Shown: positions 12,949 through 20,494 of the stretch, piece by piece
Numbering within the stretch: position 1 is the stretch's first letter
Layout: every line of letters starts with the position of its first letter
Source of the DNA: a virus
Reading direction: 5' to 3' (one strand)
DNA length: 63,929 bases
IMG/VR virus record: IMGVR_UViG_3300034117_000797
Span: 1-63,929 of that record
Translations under genes and position numbers: made by a program
Notes under the pieces: generated by a model
The model's database searches: none
Seen by the model: the letters and a program-made list of their open reading frames with translations, nothing else
What the model was told of the DNA's origin: nothing

Positions 12949-13424
12949 TGGATATATTCAAGGAAGATAATGATGTGCTGTCTATCGGGATAGACACCAT
13001 CACGAAGGCTAATCTAAATCAGATGGCTTCAAACATAATCCACAATGTATTGAATGGAAATGCTGACGCACTGCACGAGTATATCAAAGCAAAGGCATTA
13101 GCAGAGCTAGCATCAATAATGGTTGATGGATTGAAGGAGTCAGCTGTCGAAGAGGCAGATAAGTACGCAGGTCAGGAGAATATCTTCGGTTGTAAGGTGG
13201 TAGTTAAGTCTACCCCTACAACTTATGACTTCTCACACGATGATGAGTGGCGCATACTGAACGAGAATGTAGAGACTATGAAGGCTAAGATGAAGGAGCG
13301 AGAGGCTCAGATGATTGAGGCAACTAAGTATGCTGAGTTAGTAACCACGAGTGGAGAAGTTATACCGCCTGCGGAGGTAAAGAAACAAGGAGGTTCAACA
13401 TTATCTATAACAATACCAAGATGA
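12948..13424 (+). CDS. Recombination-module protein, 158 aa
   Basis: Start overlaps the stop of the Rad52-like gene (TAATG) and the end overlaps the next start by ATGA. Helical N-terminal two-thirds (MASNIIHNVLNGNADALHEYIKAK), then YDFSHDDEWRILNENVETMKAKMKEREAQM and a tail ending STLSITIPR. Similar small acidic/helical proteins sit beside Rad52/Erf-type annealing genes in phages. No enzymatic motif is seen. Confidence 0.7.
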   Translation: MDIFKEDNDVLSIGIDTITKANLNQMASNIIHNVLNGNADALHEYIKAKALAELASIMVDGLKESAVEEADKYAGQENIFGCKVVVKSTPTTYDFSHDDEWRILNENVETMKAKMKEREAQMIEATKYAELVTTSGEVIPPAEVKKQGGSTLSITIPR

Positions 13425-13954
13425 GTGAAGACAAAGATTTAAGAATGGAAACTGTTAATTTGTTGAGGGCCGTTATGAAACTATCATCGGCCCTTAATAA
13501 TCTTGACAACTTAAGTACACCAAAGAACAAGTACTTGAAGTATAATTTCAAACGGAAAGCCAAGGATTGGTCTACCGTTATGGAGAAGCAAACATCAGCA
13601 TTGATGATTGAGTTATTCAAAGAAGATGAAACATTGCTAATGGAAATCTATGACGCATTTGAAAAGTGTGATACGGTATGCGTATCTGACGATGAAGATA
13701 GACAGAACTTAGTTATCTTCTATGTCAAACTCAGGAGTGCTATGTGGGATATAGAGCAGATGAAGGAGTACAAAAACACTATGTATCCGTACATCATCTC
13801 TTTCTTCACAGGTGAGTTGCTTACTCAAATAGAAAAACAATACGCAGACATTCCTTTACTGCGAGATGCTGAAGGAAAACATATCAATGAAGTAATAAAA
13901 TATTACAATGAAGTTGGGGAAAAGATTATGCACTATGCTGACAGTGCTGAGTGA
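13421..13954 (+). CDS. Hypothetical protein, 177 aa
   Basis: Mainly helical, acidic protein with no catalytic motif recognised. Coupled to the preceding gene by ATGA. Position between the annealing and initiation genes suggests a replication or recombination accessory role. Confidence 0.65.
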   Translation: MSEDKDLRMETVNLLRAVMKLSSALNNLDNLSTPKNKYLKYNFKRKAKDWSTVMEKQTSALMIELFKEDETLLMEIYDAFEKCDTVCVSDDEDRQNLVIFYVKLRSAMWDIEQMKEYKNTMYPYIISFFTGELLTQIEKQYADIPLLRDAEGKHINEVIKYYNEVGEKIMHYADSAE

Positions 13955-14000
13955 TACTGTAGCGATACTAATTATTTATTTAGTTTATAGGGATATGTAG
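13935..14000 (+). CDS. Possible 21-aa membrane peptide
   Basis: ATG at 13935 in another frame opens MLTVLSDTVAILIIYLVYRDM, one hydrophobic stretch, stopping one base before the next gene. It overlaps the end of the preceding gene. Too short to be sure. Confidence 0.25.
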   Translation: MLTVLSDTVAILIIYLVYRDM

Positions 14001-14001
14001 T

Positions 14002-14322
14002 ATGGAAGAATGGGTTGAGTGGATTGATAGAGCCACATATGAACACACAATGACCGTCTATGATAAACTTGCAGAGCTGGCTGTATCAAGCTATGATTTG
14101 AGCCGTAAAAGCCGTAAGGCTGAGCTTAAAGACCAGTGCCAGTATTTTTTCAAATGGTGGTATGCGAACCGAAATAGAATGGCTAAGTACAAAACATACG
14201 AGAGAATTGCCGAACTACTTAGGAAAGACCATACCACCGTTGTTCACGCTCTCCATTATCGCAAGCCTACATTGTTCTATGATGAGAACGTAAGATGTTT
14301 AAGGGATTTTTTAAGAAGCTAA
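14002..14322 (+). CDS. DnaA domain-IV-like DNA-binding protein, 106 aa
   Basis: Residues about 62-100 hold YERIAELLRKDHTTVVHALHYRK, which matches the DnaA C-terminal DNA-binding signature (DHTTVLHA) that contacts DnaA boxes. The N-terminal 60 residues are helical and there is no AAA+ ATPase, so this is a stand-alone domain IV. It precedes a probable loader and DnaB, so it likely directs the helicase to a phage origin or competes for host DnaA boxes. Confidence 0.8.
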   Translation: MEEWVEWIDRATYEHTMTVYDKLAELAVSSYDLSRKSRKAELKDQCQYFFKWWYANRNRMAKYKTYERIAELLRKDHTTVVHALHYRKPTLFYDENVRCLRDFLRS

Positions 14323-14323
14323 T

Positions 14324-14734
14324 ATGGAATGGGTAAATTTGAACGAGACAATAGAGAAATACTTTGGCCCTTTTTGCGACGACAAGGTTCGTAATGATTT
14401 TATGAGGGCTGCCTCTGTAGACATTAAGAGTTTTGAAAAGACAGACAAGGAATGGATAATCAGCACATATAATTCTATCTTTGGCAAGAAGTCAAGGATA
14501 ATTAGTGCCGCTGTCAATAAGAAGTACAACACTGTACTCAAAGCTTTTAGTCGTGATGAACTTGAGAAGGCAATGAAAGCTGCGAAGCGGGATGACTTTC
14601 ACAAGAACAGCAACTACAAGTACTGCACCTTGGAATACTTCTCAAGAGTAGACCAAGTGGATAAGTGGTTGAACGCTTTCACCGAGACCGATAAAGAGCA
14701 ATTCGTTTTGCCTAAGTTTAACATTAAACAATGA
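14324..14734 (+). CDS. Replication protein, possible helicase loader, 136 aa
   Basis: The C-terminal segment NYKYCTLEYFSRVDQVDKWLN resembles the TPEF-R-K motif of phage replication-initiation/DnaD-like conserved C-terminal domains. The N-terminal part is helical with FEKTDKEWIISTYNSIF. Encoded 5 nt before DnaB helicase and 2 nt after the DnaA-IV-like gene. Position and motif suggest a primosome adaptor or loader. No AAA+ motif. Confidence 0.6.
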   Translation: MEWVNLNETIEKYFGPFCDDKVRNDFMRAASVDIKSFEKTDKEWIISTYNSIFGKKSRIISAAVNKKYNTVLKAFSRDELEKAMKAAKRDDFHKNSNYKYCTLEYFSRVDQVDKWLNAFTETDKEQFVLPKFNIKQ

Positions 14735-14738
14735 GTAT

Positions 14739-16136
14739 ATGAATCAAATGCAGATGCGTTCAGAGCAACTGGTAATCAATGCCGTGCTGACAGACCCAGA
14801 TACTATTCATGGTATTATGTCTGCCGTTTCTGCTGATATGTTTCATTTTCCTGTTAACCAACTAATCTTTAAGACGATTAGTGAGTTGTATATGGACAAC
14901 GAGCCAATCAATTTGCTCACCGTTTACAAAGGTCTTAGGTCATCAAAGTCTCTACATAAGACAGATGCATTGAGCGATGTTAGTCGAATACATTCAATGT
15001 TTACATCTGCTGAGAGGCTTGAGACTTCTACCGCAATATCAATGCTTATAGCCGAGAGTATTCGTCACGAGCATATTGATTTGGGTAAACACATTATGGA
15101 TGATGCAAACTCAGACTCGTACTCACCAGACAAGACGCTTGCCCTAATGCAAGACCACCTGCTTGACAATAAGTTCAAGGCTATACTCAACAAGAAGGAA
15201 TATTCTAACGAGTCATTGCTTGATGAACTTGACAAGAAGATGGAGCAAGCGGCATCTCAGGACGGTATCAACGGAATACGAACTGGATACGATAGGTTCG
15301 ACACTGTTACCTCCGGTATGCACGCCACGAACTTAATCATTGTGGCAGCGAGACCTGCGATGGGTAAGACACAGTTTGCATTGGGAATAATGAAGGCGGC
15401 TAGCATTCGTGATAACTACAAGGGATTGTTCATCTCCTGTGAGATGGATGAAGTTCAAGTAATGAAACGGATAATTAGTGTAGACAGCGGAGTGAAAGGT
15501 TACTCAATAAAGCGAGGAAGATTACAGCGTGATGAGGTTCTGAGATTTGAAAAGTCAAGGAAGCGAATTGCTCAATCAAAACTAAAGATTGTGGCAGGCT
15601 CATTCACGATATCAGATGTGCTTTCATTGGTGTACAAGATGAAACATTCAGAGGGCTTGGATTATGTTGTTATTGACTACATACAAAAGATAACATCGCC
15701 AGGCACACAGAATAGAACAAACGAGGTCGGAGATGTTTCTAGGAAACTCAAGGATATGGCAAATGAATTGAAGATACCCGTCATTGCATTAGCTCAGCTC
15801 TCACGAGCAGTTGAGCATCGTACTGATAGGAAACCTATCCTCAGTGATTTGCGTGAATCAGGAGACATAGAACAAGATGCAGACATTGTAACTTTCCTTT
15901 ATCGCCCAAGCTATTATATGTCAGTTGAGGAACGGGATAACAACCCGATGGCTCAAGATGGCTACTTGATAATAGCTAAGCATAGAGATGGAGAATTGGA
16001 GGATATACAGCTGAAGTTTGACTCAGATATTCCTGCGTGGTTAAATCCTAATAGAGATGACTACAAGGAAGAATATGTTCAATCAGCACTTACCCCTAAC
16101 ACTGGATTCGATTACCAAGGTTCACAACCATTTTAA
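14739..16136 (+). CDS. dnaB: Replicative DnaB-type helicase, 465 aa
   Basis: N-terminal helical DnaB domain (about 1-110), then the RecA-like core: Walker A ARPAMGKTQ (about 204-212), Walker B VVIDYIQ (about 310-316), a QLSR motif (LAQLSRAVEHRTDRKP) and the SGDIEQDADIV region with its sensor residues. The length is normal. It is the hexameric 5'-to-3' helicase of the fork and, with no phage polymerase visible, should recruit the host replisome. It lies in an operon with the DnaA-IV-like and loader-like genes. Confidence 0.93.
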   Translation: MNQMQMRSEQLVINAVLTDPDTIHGIMSAVSADMFHFPVNQLIFKTISELYMDNEPINLLTVYKGLRSSKSLHKTDALSDVSRIHSMFTSAERLETSTAISMLIAESIRHEHIDLGKHIMDDANSDSYSPDKTLALMQDHLLDNKFKAILNKKEYSNESLLDELDKKMEQAASQDGINGIRTGYDRFDTVTSGMHATNLIIVAARPAMGKTQFALGIMKAASIRDNYKGLFISCEMDEVQVMKRIISVDSGVKGYSIKRGRLQRDEVLRFEKSRKRIAQSKLKIVAGSFTISDVLSLVYKMKHSEGLDYVVIDYIQKITSPGTQNRTNEVGDVSRKLKDMANELKIPVIALAQLSRAVEHRTDRKPILSDLRESGDIEQDADIVTFLYRPSYYMSVEERDNNPMAQDGYLIIAKHRDGELEDIQLKFDSDIPAWLNPNRDDYKEEYVQSALTPNTGFDYQGSQPF

Positions 16137-16137
16137 T

Positions 16138-16671
16138 ATGAACAAGAGATTTTCAAAAGAACTATACGACGAATCAAACACAGTGGCTATGAGTACAGCT
16201 GTCACAATTTTAGAAACAATTTGTGACGGAAAAGCTTATAGACTTGACGTACCACTGCACATGCAGGAGGAATCATATAAGTCCCACGACTTTGTGATAA
16301 GCAGGCTACACGACACAGGAACTACCAATGTCTATGTGGAGGTTGAAAAGAAGCGTGTGTGGGGTACATCAGGTAAGTGGGAAGGGTTTAGTACGATTGA
16401 TGTTCCTTATAGGAAGTCAGAATCAAAGGCTAATCTATTTGTTATGGTAAACAACAATAATGATACTGCAGCCATAGCAAGAATGAGTGATGTAGTATCG
16501 TCTCCAATCGAATCAAAGCGGACCATTTATACAGACGATGAAAAGTTCTTCAAGGTTGGGCTAGACAAGTTCAAGTTCTATTACAACGTAGCCCCGAGAG
16601 GGAGTCACTTGTATATGCTTAACTATGTAGATAGTTGGATTGAGATTAAACCTAATGGAGATATATTCTAA
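16138..16671 (+). CDS. Possible PD-(D/E)XK-type nuclease, 177 aa
   Basis: ATG at 16138, one base after the helicase stop. An in-frame ATG at 16057 would overlap the helicase and is rejected. The middle holds SHDFVISRLHDTGTTNVYVEVEKKRVW then FSTIDVPYRKSESKANLFVMVNN, reminiscent of small phage restriction-endonuclease-like folds in which the V-E-V-E-K-K strand holds the catalytic E-x-K. The match is partial and the D of the motif is not certain. Otherwise a hypothetical protein. Confidence 0.5.
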   Translation: MNKRFSKELYDESNTVAMSTAVTILETICDGKAYRLDVPLHMQEESYKSHDFVISRLHDTGTTNVYVEVEKKRVWGTSGKWEGFSTIDVPYRKSESKANLFVMVNNNNDTAAIARMSDVVSSPIESKRTIYTDDEKFFKVGLDKFKFYYNVAPRGSHLYMLNYVDSWIEIKPNGDIF

Positions 16672-16778
16672 TGTATAAGAAAAAGCATTATCTATACGTG
16701 ATTATATGCATTTGCATATTATATGTATCACAATGGGTGTATTTATATGCTTTTGCATATTATATTGTCAGGTTATAG
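16671..16778 (+). CDS. Tiny membrane peptide, 35 aa
   Basis: TAATG overlap with the previous gene. The product MYKKKHYLYVIICICILYVS... is basic at the start then hydrophobic and aromatic. The coding region contains two palindromes (16704-16719 and 16745-16760), so codons here may be constrained by, or simply be, regulatory DNA. Moderate to low certainty. Confidence 0.4.
   Translation: MYKKKHYLYVIICICILYVSQWVYLYAFAYYIVRL
16704..16760. promoter_or_regulatory. Two palindromes ATATGCA-TT-TGCATAT, operator candidate
   Basis: ATATGCATTTGCATAT (16704-16719) is a perfect palindrome around TT. ATATGCTTTTGCATAT (16745-16760) is the same with one changed base. Starts are 41 bp apart, about four helical turns. 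They lie 90-150 bp before the GIY-YIG/HTH gene, whose HTH could bind them. Confidence 0.5.
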
Positions 16779-16823
16779 GCTGAAAAAAAAGCTGAATTAA
16801 CCTTAAAATTGAATTATTTTTTG

Positions 16824-16831
16824 TATATTCG
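16824..16831 (+). promoter_or_regulatory. -7-like element TATATTCG
   Basis: One mismatch to TAnnTTTG, 21 nt before the start at 16853. No clear upstream TTTG at 19 nt. Confidence 0.35.
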
Positions 16832-16852
16832 TAAGGCTAAAACCTTAAGTAT

Positions 16853-17326
16853 ATGATATATTTAATTTCACACGAAAACAAATTTTTGAAGATTGGGTAC
16901 ACTAAAAATATCCATAAACGATTAAGTCAACTACAAACTTCAAATCCAGTCAAATTAGAAGTCTTACACCTTATAGAAGGAAACACTGATTTAGAGAAAG
17001 AACTTCATCAATCATTTGGTCATTTAGTTGTAAGTGGTGAATGGTTTGAATTTCATGAATCTATACTAGATTACTTTAAGGATAAAGAATGCTTGATGTG
17101 GTCAGCAGGATTTACTATTAGTGAAAAAGTGTCAGTTACAGGATTGATAAAAGCAGAAAGATTAAAATTAAATATGTCATTAGAAACCCTTGGTGATATG
17201 TATGGATGCACAGCACAGTCAGTTCGTGAAATAGAACAAAGAGAAATTCAAGGCTCATTGACTCTAGGGATATTGTATAAGATGGCAAAATTATTTAACA
17301 AGAAGTTTGAATACAGATTCAAATGA
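16853..17326 (+). CDS. GIY-YIG (T5orf172-type) nuclease domain fused to HTH, 157 aa
   Basis: Residues about 1-85 match the T5orf172 variant of the GIY-YIG fold: MIYLISHENKFLKIGYTKNIHKRLSQLQTSNP, later LEKELHQSFG and GEWFEF. Residues about 98-150 form a Cro/XRE helix-turn-helix (LIKAERLKLNMSLETLGDMYGCTAQSVREIEQRE). Such fusions occur in phage genomes as regulators or site-directed nucleases. The catalytic status is uncertain, since the Tyr and Arg are present but spacing is the shortened type. It likely binds the upstream palindromes. Confidence 0.75.
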   Translation: MIYLISHENKFLKIGYTKNIHKRLSQLQTSNPVKLEVLHLIEGNTDLEKELHQSFGHLVVSGEWFEFHESILDYFKDKECLMWSAGFTISEKVSVTGLIKAERLKLNMSLETLGDMYGCTAQSVREIEQREIQGSLTLGILYKMAKLFNKKFEYRFK

Positions 17327-17406
17327 CCCTTAAAAAGTGCATTATGATACACTTTAACGTAAAATACTGTTTACAAAAACGAGTAAAAATGTAAAAACTA
17401 TTTAAC

Positions 17407-17619
17407 ATGAAGAAACAAACAGCAGTACAATGGTTGATTGAGCAATTAGAAAAAGAATATAATTCATTTCCATTACTTAATTCAGAAGCTTGTATTCAAG
17501 CTCTAGATATGGAGAAAGAGCAGATAAGAGATGCTTGGAAAAATGGAGATGGTGAATTTGATAAAGCCTCAGATTCATTATCTGAATTATACTACAATGA
17601 AACATATAAATCAGAATAA
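17407..17619 (+). CDS. TAVEWLIEQ-family small protein, copy 3
   Basis: 70 aa, MKKQTAVQWLIEQLEKEYN at the start, LSELYYNETYKSE at the end, with the KEQIRDAW motif in the middle. Adjacent to copy 4, so probably a recent tandem duplication. Soluble, helical, function unknown. Confidence 0.8.
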   Translation: MKKQTAVQWLIEQLEKEYNSFPLLNSEACIQALDMEKEQIRDAWKNGDGEFDKASDSLSELYYNETYKSE

Positions 17620-17620
17620 C

Positions 17621-17851
17621 ATGGAAGCAAAAACAGCAGTTCAATGGTTAATTGAACAAATCAAAGAAGACCAAAATGTAAAGGCAAAGTCAGGTTCAGA
17701 ATGGAAAAAGACATTTGACCAAGCATTAAAGATTGAGACTATACAGAGCCAACAGTACGCTGAGTTCTGTGTAAGGTGTGATAGAGACAAGCTACCACTA
17801 CTAGAGTTTGAATCGTACATTAACATTGAAGAAAAAGGAGAAGATGTTTGA
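17621..17851 (+). CDS. TAVEWLIEQ-family small protein, copy 4
   Basis: The ATG at 17621 (MEAKTAVQWLIEQIKED) lies one base after the stop of copy 3. The longer in-frame start at 17531 would run through copy 3 and is rejected. It differs from the other copies in its second half (EFCVRCDRDKLPLLEFESYI). 76 aa, unknown function. Confidence 0.8.
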   Translation: MEAKTAVQWLIEQIKEDQNVKAKSGSEWKKTFDQALKIETIQSQQYAEFCVRCDRDKLPLLEFESYINIEEKGEDV

Positions 17852-18155
17852 TATTTTCGCAGAGAAGGAGCCTCCCAAGTTGTACATAGCTGACCTTGAG
17901 ATTCAAGTTGTAATCCCTGGAAAGGCAAGGACATCTAAGCCTACGATTAGGAACATCAAGTTACCGAACAATCCTATTGTTCTTACCGACGGAAAGTTTC
18001 CTACAAGCAGGAGTGAGACAACCTTCTTTAGAAAGATACACTCAACACACATAGGAAGAGGAGAGTTTGATAAAATCAGATTCAAGATTACTAAGATGGA
18101 CAATGTTAGGTTCTCCTCAAACCTTATGTATAAATTCGATTACGACAAACATTGA
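17844..18155 (+). CDS. Hypothetical protein, 103 aa
   Basis: ATG at 17844 (MFDIFAEKEPPKLYIADLE) overlaps the previous stop. The in-frame ATG at 17808 would overlap more and is not used. A beta-rich basic product with SKPTIRNIKLPNNPIVLTDG. Unrecognised. Confidence 0.65.
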   Translation: MFDIFAEKEPPKLYIADLEIQVVIPGKARTSKPTIRNIKLPNNPIVLTDGKFPTSRSETTFFRKIHSTHIGRGEFDKIRFKITKMDNVRFSSNLMYKFDYDKH

Positions 18156-18167
18156 TAATAAATTTTG

Positions 18168-18175
18168 TATATTTG
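18168..18175 (+). promoter_or_regulatory. -7 promoter element TATATTTG
   Basis: Exact TAnnTTTG, 16 nt before the start at 18192; no convincing -33 element. Confidence 0.55.
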
Positions 18176-18191
18176 TAACAATAAATAAAGT

Positions 18192-18803
18192 ATGGAAAAG
18201 CAATTACTGCAAGTAAGAGATTTCCAAGCGGCATTTGGGGCAGAGATGCCAGATAAGCCTAAGATGCTTGGGAAAAAGAGAGCAAGACTTCGACAAACAT
18301 TACTACAAGAAGAAGTAACAGAGTTAGCCGAAGCAAAAGATTTAGTAGATGTGGCAGACGCATTGACTGACATCTTATACATCACCTACGGAACAATCCA
18401 TGAGTACGGATTAGCTGACCGAGCTGTGATGCTGTTCGATGAAGTACATCGTTCCAATATGTCTAAGCTTGACTTTGATGGTAAGCCTATCTTCCGTGAG
18501 GATGGAAAGGTCCTGAAGCCTGAGACATATCTTCCACCAAAACTTCAACCAATCCTTGAACGTGACTTCACGGTGTATAAGGAAAGCGAAGTGATGAAGG
18601 AGATTGCTGAAATCCAAAAGAAAGAGACAGAGAAGAGAATCATAAAAAGAATATATAACAAGTTAAATCTTTTTGATAGACTATTGTTCTGGCTGTACAA
18701 CAAGGCTGAGGATAAGCTCAAGAATAAGATTGAGGTTAAGTTCCCCAAGACGATTGACGGAGAGATAGTAGTCCGTGTCTATCACAAGGAGTATGGGGTT
18801 TAG
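18192..18803 (+). CDS. MazG-like all-alpha NTP pyrophosphohydrolase, 203 aa
   Basis: The metal-binding motif LLQEEVTELAEA (residues 38-47) with a partner DVADALTDILY (53-63) and the extended signature IHEYGL...FDEVHRSNMSKLDFDGKPIFREDGKVLKP identify the phosphoribosyl-ATP pyrophosphohydrolase/MazG-like superfamily. It would hydrolyse NTPs or alarmone-like nucleotides to NMP and PPi. Residues 140-203 form a basic helical extension. Phages may use these to lower nucleotide-based stress signals or remove modified nucleotides. It starts 16 nt after a strong -7 element. Confidence 0.8.
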   Translation: MEKQLLQVRDFQAAFGAEMPDKPKMLGKKRARLRQTLLQEEVTELAEAKDLVDVADALTDILYITYGTIHEYGLADRAVMLFDEVHRSNMSKLDFDGKPIFREDGKVLKPETYLPPKLQPILERDFTVYKESEVMKEIAEIQKKETEKRIIKRIYNKLNLFDRLLFWLYNKAEDKLKNKIEVKFPKTIDGEIVVRVYHKEYGV

Positions 18804-19176
18804 CAAAAGGAAATACGGAAACAAGAAGATAGAAGTTGACGGGGTTAAGTTTGATTCTAAATTAGAGATGAAATGCTATAACCTCCTTAAAGAGATGGGG
18901 TTCTCTTTTGAATTTCAGAAACAGATAACACTAGTAGATAAATTCAGATACAACAAGGAAGCAATCAGGGCAATAACAATAGTAGTAGACTTCGTTTTAG
19001 ACCACGACGGACATACAATCTACATAGACACCAAAGGATTCGCAACGGAAGTATCAAAGATTAAATACAAGATGTTACGCTATATACTGAAAGACGAAGA
19101 GAACACCGATGTGGTTTGGCTTCACACACAAAAAGAAGTCAGTGATTATTTGATTAAGTTAAAAGAAGAAAAATGA
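18793..19176 (+). CDS. DUF1064-like PD-(D/E)XK nuclease, 127 aa
   Basis: KRKYGNKKIEVDGVKFDSKLEMKCYNLLKE...FEFQKQITL...VVDFVLDHDGHTIYIDTKG matches the DUF1064 family, small restriction-fold nucleases of phages. The catalytic set is E in KLE, D in VVDF and D-x-K in YIDTKG. ATG at 18793 is preferred over a GTG at 18775. It overlaps the MazG-like gene by 11 nt and precedes SSB. A resolvase-like or repair role is likely. Confidence 0.75.
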   Translation: MGFSKRKYGNKKIEVDGVKFDSKLEMKCYNLLKEMGFSFEFQKQITLVDKFRYNKEAIRAITIVVDFVLDHDGHTIYIDTKGFATEVSKIKYKMLRYILKDEENTDVVWLHTQKEVSDYLIKLKEEK

Positions 19177-19574
19177 GTAGTTTGAACAAAGTGATGTTGC
19201 TTGGCAACGTCGGAAACGTAGATGTAAAAGACCTAGAAGGAGGTCGTAAATTAGTTCAGTTGTCATTGGCAACATCTGATGGTTACAAGAAAGATGGCGA
19301 ATGGGTAGACAAAACTGAATGGCACAAGTGTGTGTTTGCTATCCCAACTCTTGCTGAACGTGCTGCTAACATCAGCAAAGGAGACAAGATTTATGTTGAA
19401 GGAAGTATCAACACAAACAGTTGGACAAATAAAGAAGGAGAAAAGAAAGAGTTCAAAGAGATTTCTTGCGTGTCATTCAAGACATTCTCTAAGAACAAAA
19501 GCACAGAAGCGCCAAATGAAGCTCCTCAAGTAGCTATTAAATCAGCTACAGAGCCTGAGGATTTACCATTCTAA
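19173..19574 (+). CDS. ssb: Single-stranded DNA-binding protein, 133 aa
   Basis: SSLNKVMLLGNVGNVDVK opens the OB fold. VQLSLATSD, TEWHKCVFA, KGDKIYVEGSI and the beta strand NKEGEKKEFKEI follow in the order of bacterial SSB. The tail ends EPEDLPF, the acidic C-terminal tip that binds replication partners. It coats single strands at the fork and assists the Rad52-like protein. Overlaps the nuclease gene by ATGA. tRNA-like genes follow. Confidence 0.92.
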   Translation: MSSLNKVMLLGNVGNVDVKDLEGGRKLVQLSLATSDGYKKDGEWVDKTEWHKCVFAIPTLAERAANISKGDKIYVEGSINTNSWTNKEGEKKEFKEISCVSFKTFSKNKSTEAPNEAPQVAIKSATEPEDLPF

Positions 19575-19638
19575 GTATCTGCTGCAACCCAGATAATCAA
19601 GTGGCGTATCACTGACGAGAGTCATAAGTACACACTGG

Positions 19639-19707
19639 ACTCATGTAGCTTAATTGGAAAAGCAGATGCGATAGTTTCCGTTGTAGGTTCGAGTCCTGCC
19701 ATGAGTA
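19639..19707 (+). tRNA. Degenerate tRNA (anticodon not assignable)
   Basis: The acceptor ACTCATG (19639-19645) pairs with CATGAGT (19700-19706). The D arm is GCTT-AATTGGAA-AAGC (19648-19663) and the T arm GTAGG-TTCGAGT-CCTGC (19683-19699). Only 19 nt lie between D and T arms, where 23 are expected, and no 5-bp anticodon stem can be made. No CCA is encoded. This looks like a truncated or tRNA-mimic gene. Confidence 0.6.
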
Positions 19708-19824
19708 CGAGGGGTGAGGACCAACCACGCAGCCCCAATAGATAAGAGAGATAGCTTTTAGGAAGCAAACTCAAATTGATGCGCAAAGTTGCGAAAGGTG
19801 ACAAACGGGGAAAGACCCGTACAT

Positions 19825-19910
19825 AGTCAGGTGGCGGAATTGGTATACGAGTGCTTCCCTTTAGAACAGCACGCCTTTAACGGTTGCAGGTTCGAATCCT
19901 GTCCTGACTA
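19825..19910 (+). tRNA. tRNA-Leu (anticodon probably TAG)
   Basis: The acceptor AGTCAGG (19825-19831) pairs with CCTGACT (19903-19909). The Leu-type D arm GTGGCGGAATTGGTATACG, a 13-nt variable arm (19873-19885) and the T arm GCAGG-TTCGAAT-CCTGT (19886-19902) fit a class II tRNA. The anticodon stem GTGCT/AGCAC (19851-19855/19868-19872) encloses 12 nt, where 7 are usual. TTTAGAA within it would give anticodon TAG. CCA is not encoded. Confidence 0.8.
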
Positions 19911-19962
19911 CCGCTTTCATAAGCGCATATAAATAGTTTAAGTTTAGGTGATAGGTAAGGTG

Positions 19963-19987
19963 GCCACTACGGCTAGTGGCATTTTTT
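19963..19987 (+). terminator. Terminator after tRNA genes
   Basis: GCCACTA (19963-19969)/TAGTGGC (19974-19980), 4-nt loop, then ATTTTTT. Ends the replication/tRNA transcript. 19575-20000 holds no protein gene. Confidence 0.8.
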
Positions 19988-20000
19988 AACAAACATTAAC

Positions 20001-20231
20001 ATGGAGTACGAAGTAGAATTGACAGCAGAAGACATTGGAGAAATGGTAACAATCATTCGTGTACAGCATTTACGCATGCACGTTCAACCATTTGCCGAGA
20101 AGATTGGTATGATGGAGAAAGTTCTACTTGCTGTTGAGGACGGTAACGGCCCTCACGGCTTATTGGCTCTAAAGAAGATAGCGGCAGCATTTCCTAGCGT
20201 GCGAATCACAGTTAATGTTGACTTGAAATGA
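20001..20231 (+). CDS. Hypothetical protein, 76 aa
   Basis: Small acidic-to-neutral helical protein, starts 14 nt after the terminator T-run, so a start signal must lie within the hairpin region or it is read through. Coupled to the next frame by ATGA. Function unknown. Confidence 0.65.
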   Translation: MEYEVELTAEDIGEMVTIIRVQHLRMHVQPFAEKIGMMEKVLLAVEDGNGPHGLLALKKIAAAFPSVRITVNVDLK

Positions 20232-20494
20232 AAGGAAAGGTAAAGAAGAATCAATTTAGGATTGACAGAATCCAAAATAGGAACACAAAGTTCACAAGCT
20301 ATATCTATAATCGGTACTTTAGAACCGAACTGACGGCTCTTTTTGATGATGAACATGTTACGATTTCACACGGAAGAAGATTCGCTTCTTATCAGAACGA
20401 TTTTGACTTTGCTTCTGCTTCTTCGTTTTGTTCTTTGTTACGTGAGCTTCATCTATCCCGTCAAGATTCCCATGAGTCCCCTTCTTTCGGTTGA
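20228..20494 (+). CDS. Possible 88-aa protein, tail overlaps an opposite gene
   Basis: ATGA overlap with the previous gene supports translation. The first 40 residues (MKGKVKKNQFRIDRIQNRNT...) are plausible, but the last 137 nt overlap the convergent gene 20358-20651, whose product is a recognisable phage family. The C-terminal Ser-rich half may be an antisense shadow, or the two genes truly overlap. Confidence 0.4.
   Translation: MKGKVKKNQFRIDRIQNRNTKFTSYIYNRYFRTELTALFDDEHVTISHGRRFASYQNDFDFASASSFCSLLRELHLSRQDSHESPSFG

Noticed and set aside
16721-16760. CRISPR array
   Set aside because: Only two near-palindromic repeats with no spacers of constant size; no cas genes. The same holds for the 17-bp array, which has no spacers at all.
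19825-19910. tRNA read as an ochre suppressor (anticodon TTA)
   Set aside because: Shifting the enlarged loop by one base gives TTA, but the D arm and variable arm are Leu type and TAG fits Leu; long ORFs use all three stops as usual, so no suppression is needed.
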